From Ketobacter sp963922875 (GTDB lineage: Bacteria; Pseudomonadota; Gammaproteobacteria; Pseudomonadales; Ketobacteraceae): a stretch of DNA of 64,000 nt. How positions within the stretch are numbered: the stretch's first letter is position 1; the number at the start of each line of letters is the position of its first letter. The stretch is from the NCBI GenBank assembly GCA_963922875.1, contig CAWUJH010000010.1:62001-126000 (forward strand). The letters are read 5' to 3'. The notes under the pieces were generated by a model. The model saw only the letters and a program-made list of their open reading frames with translations, was not told the DNA's origin and ran no database searches. The translations under genes and the position numbers were made by a program. Shown piece after piece: positions 61,877-64,000 of this stretch.

Positions 61877-62914
61877 TTAGCGAATCGCGTCTGGATTTTT
61901 GGCTTTTTCTCGCGCTATTTCGATATTGACATGGCCCTTACGAACCAAATCCGATAGACATTGATCCAGCGTTTGCATGCCCAAGGATGAACCTGTCTGG
62001 ATGGACGAATACATTTGCGCGATTTTATCCTCACGAATCAAATTACGAATCGCTGGTGTGCCAATCATAATTTCATGGGCAGCTACTCGCCCCCCACCAT
62101 TTTTCTTTAACAGGGTTTGAGAAATAACGGCTTGTAAAGATTCTGACAACATTGATCGCACCATGGATTTTTCCGCCGCTGGAAACACGTCAACAATACG
62201 GTCAATGGTTTTTGCTGCAGAGGTGGTGTGCAAGGTACCAAATACCAAGTGACCGGTTTCTGCCGCCGTTAACGCCAGACGAATGGTTTCCAAATCCCGC
62301 ATTTCCCCAACCAGAATAATGTCCGGGTCTTCCCGCAGAGCCGAACGCAAGGCTTCGGAGAACCCGAGGGTATCCCGGTGTACTTCCCGCTGATTCACCA
62401 GACATTTTTTCGACTCATGTACAAATTCAATGGGGTCTTCGATGGTAAGAATATGCTCGTAACGGGATTCATTAATATAATCCAGCATCGCTGCCAAGGT
62501 GGTAGATTTACCTGAACCCGTGGGCCCGGTTACTAACACCAGCCCCCGCGGCGTATCGCTCACATCGCGAAACACCTGACCTTGACCCAGGTCTTCCATA
62601 CTCAAAACTTTAGAGGGGATGGTTCGAAAAACCGCACCAGCACCACGGTTTTGGTTGAAGGCGTTAACCCGGAAGCGCGCCACGCCCGGCACTTCGAACG
62701 AGAAATCCGTCTCCAGAAACTCCTCAAAATCTTTGCGCTGCTTGTCATTCATAATGTCGTATATGAGCCCATGAACCTCTTTATGGTCCATCGCCGGCAG
62801 GTTAATCCGCCGGACATCGCCGTCTACCCTAATCATTGGCGGTAAGCCCGCCGATAAGTGAAGGTCCGAGGCACCGTTTTTCACGCCGAAGGCAAGCAGC
62901 TCTGTAATATCCAT
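61877..62914 (-). CDS. pilT: type IV pilus retraction ATPase PilT
   Basis: The 345-residue ATPase has Walker A GPTGSGKSTT, TIEDPIEFVH, Walker B IILVGEMRD, the His box HLVFGTLHTTSAAKTIDRI and the PilT-specific AIRNLIRE motif near the C-terminus. AAGG precedes the ATG. It drives pilus retraction, hence twitching and DNA uptake, and is the machine steered by the Pil-Chp system encoded nearby. Divergent from yggS. Confidence 0.98.
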   Translation of the reverse strand: MDITELLAFGVKNGASDLHLSAGLPPMIRVDGDVRRINLPAMDHKEVHGLIYDIMNDKQRKDFEEFLETDFSFEVPGVARFRVNAFNQNRGAGAVFRTIPSKVLSMEDLGQGQVFRDVSDTPRGLVLVTGPTGSGKSTTLAAMLDYINESRYEHILTIEDPIEFVHESKKCLVNQREVHRDTLGFSEALRSALREDPDIILVGEMRDLETIRLALTAAETGHLVFGTLHTTSAAKTIDRIVDVFPAAEKSMVRSMLSESLQAVISQTLLKKNGGGRVAAHEIMIGTPAIRNLIREDKIAQMYSSIQTGSSLGMQTLDQCLSDLVRKGHVNIEIAREKAKNPDAIR

Positions 62915-63057
62915 GAGAATACCTTTTGGGTACGAACTAATTGAATTGAAGATACTAATTTAGATTAGCAGACAATTCGCCCAGCAAATTCATCAATGAC
63001 GCATCGAAAGATATTTTGTGATTAAATACCCAAGAATTCTTTATCGACACTCTTATC

Positions 63058-63753
63058 ATGTCCTTGGCCCTAGCTTATCAGCGATTATTAACAGAAATAC
63101 AGCGCGTCGCCCACCAATACGATCAGCCGACTCCTCACCTACTGGCAGTGAGCAAAAAGCATTCTGCGGCGGCCATTCGCGAATTATTCAATCTAGGACA
63201 AGTGGATTTTGGCGAAAGCTATTGGCAAGAAACCGAGGAAAAACAGCAATTACTCAAAGATTTAGCCATAACCTGGCATTTTATTGGTCCCCTACAGTCG
63301 AATAAGACTCGAGCTATTGCGGAAAACTTCACTTGGGTACACAGTGTTTCCCGTGAAAAAATAGCCCAACGGCTCAGTGAGCAGAGACCAGCAGAATTAG
63401 CGCCCTTAAACATTTGCATTCAGGTCAATATCGACGCTGAAGCCAGCAAATCCGGGGTGGCAACAGAAAAGGCATTAGACCTCGCCCACAAGATCGCGAA
63501 ACTACCCAACTTGCGACTACGAGGGCTTATGTGCATCCCCCGACCCCGCTCAGAATTTAGCGAACAATTGCATGCATTTCAGAAGGTTAAAAAGCTACAG
63601 CAGGATTTAATTGAACACGGCATACCATTAGACACCCTATCCATGGGCATGTCTGCCGATTGGCAGGCCGCCGTTGCCGCCGGTAGCCAATGGATTCGAA
63701 TTGGCACCGCATTATTTGGCGAGCGTCAGAAAAACTTAACAAAACTGTCATAG
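63058..63753 (+). CDS. yggS: PLP homeostasis protein YggS
   Basis: The 231-residue PLP-binding TIM-barrel protein has LLAVSKKHSAAAIRELF with the PLP lysine, GQVDFGESYWQE, WHFIGPLQSNKTRAIAENF and LSMGMSADWQAAV. It keeps free PLP in balance. No clear ribosome site precedes the ATG. It is followed by proC, the usual partner. Confidence 0.95.
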   Translation: MSLALAYQRLLTEIQRVAHQYDQPTPHLLAVSKKHSAAAIRELFNLGQVDFGESYWQETEEKQQLLKDLAITWHFIGPLQSNKTRAIAENFTWVHSVSREKIAQRLSEQRPAELAPLNICIQVNIDAEASKSGVATEKALDLAHKIAKLPNLRLRGLMCIPRPRSEFSEQLHAFQKVKKLQQDLIEHGIPLDTLSMGMSADWQAAVAAGSQWIRIGTALFGERQKNLTKLS

Positions 63754-63820
63754 AATCGCTATCCTAGGGCCTACGAACAACAGGCCAAAAACGGCTATCG
63801 AAAGGAACGGGTACACAGGA

Positions 63821-64000
63821 ATGAGCTTAAAAATTACTTTCATCGGCGCTGGCAATATGGCAAAGAGCCTGGCGGGCGGCATGATCGCAAAGGGTATGGA
63901 TCCCATCAACATTACCCTTTCAGACATTAATGAATCTTCTTTACAAGAAGCCAGGAGCCAGCTCCAGGTGAACACCACCCGGGACAATCAATTGGCCTGC
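63821..64000 (+). CDS. proC: pyrroline-5-carboxylate reductase, N-terminal part (cut by window end)
   Basis: Sixty codons are visible from the ATG at 63821, open to the last base. The start MSLKITFIGAGNMAKSLAGG is the NADPH-binding Rossmann loop of ProC, followed by INITLSDI. It makes proline from pyrroline-5-carboxylate. It follows yggS by 67 bp, the conserved yggS-proC pair. Confidence 0.9.
   Translation, partial: MSLKITFIGAGNMAKSLAGGMIAKGMDPINITLSDINESSLQEARSQLQVNTTRDNQLAC

Overview
The window is about 64 kb of chromosome from a gammaproteobacterium related to Pseudomonas, most likely a marine or aquatic member of the Pseudomonadales/Cellvibrionales group. The evidence is gene order. One block (polA, engB, two cytochromes c, dsbA, an EEP-family hydrolase, a DgcH-like diguanylate cyclase) and a second block (SAM-cycle genes, bioA, rsmE, the whole Pil-Chp cluster, gshB, tonB-like, yqgE, ruvX, pyrR, pyrB, pyrC', pilU, pilT, yggS, proC) match, from memory, two neighbourhoods of the Pseudomonas aeruginosa chromosome. 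Base composition looks moderate by eye; it was not computed. There are no rRNA or tRNA genes, CRISPR arrays or insertion sequences that I can support.

Layout. Positions 1-7.7 kb hold the first conserved block. In the polA-engB gap, where E. coli has Spot 42 and Pseudomonas has ErsA, there is a well-formed small RNA gene with an AlgU/RpoE-type promoter and a strong terminator. Positions 7.7-16.5 kb are an extracellular polysaccharide locus: flippase, polymerase-like membrane protein, GT4 glycosyltransferase, secreted polysaccharide lyase, BY-kinase-like ATPase and a Wzz-type chain-length protein. Positions 16.5-28.5 kb are mixed accessory genes: an old yellow enzyme with a divergent ArsR regulator, fbp, a PQQ-type sugar dehydrogenase, a sulfotransferase and a large beta-propeller lipoprotein. 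They end with the most unusual gene of the window (24611-26059), an avidin/streptavidin-like domain fused to a pepsin-type aspartic protease, 15 bp upstream of a MASE1 hybrid histidine kinase.

Positions 28.5-33 kb carry a SAM-cycle operon (ArsR-methyltransferase fusion, metK, ahcY, metF). It is preceded by a perfect 23-bp inverted repeat that is probably the regulator's operator. Positions 33-41.7 kb hold a lipocalin, phosphomannomutase, bioA, an HDOD protein, an outer-membrane barrel with a LolA-like partner, an orphan pilin and rsmE. Positions 41.7-54.7 kb, on the minus strand, are the twitching chemotaxis system pilG-H-I-J-K-chpA-B-C. Positions 54.9-60.7 kb are the gshB to pyrC' operon with tight stop-start overlaps. 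Positions 60.7-64 kb are pilU/pilT and, divergently, yggS and the start of proC.

Links between the parts: surface and biofilm functions recur (exopolysaccharide, cyclic-di-GMP synthesis, type IV pilus motors and their chemosensory control, and an envelope-stress sRNA candidate). The methyl cycle, pyrimidine synthesis and biotin synthesis genes are the housekeeping frame around them.
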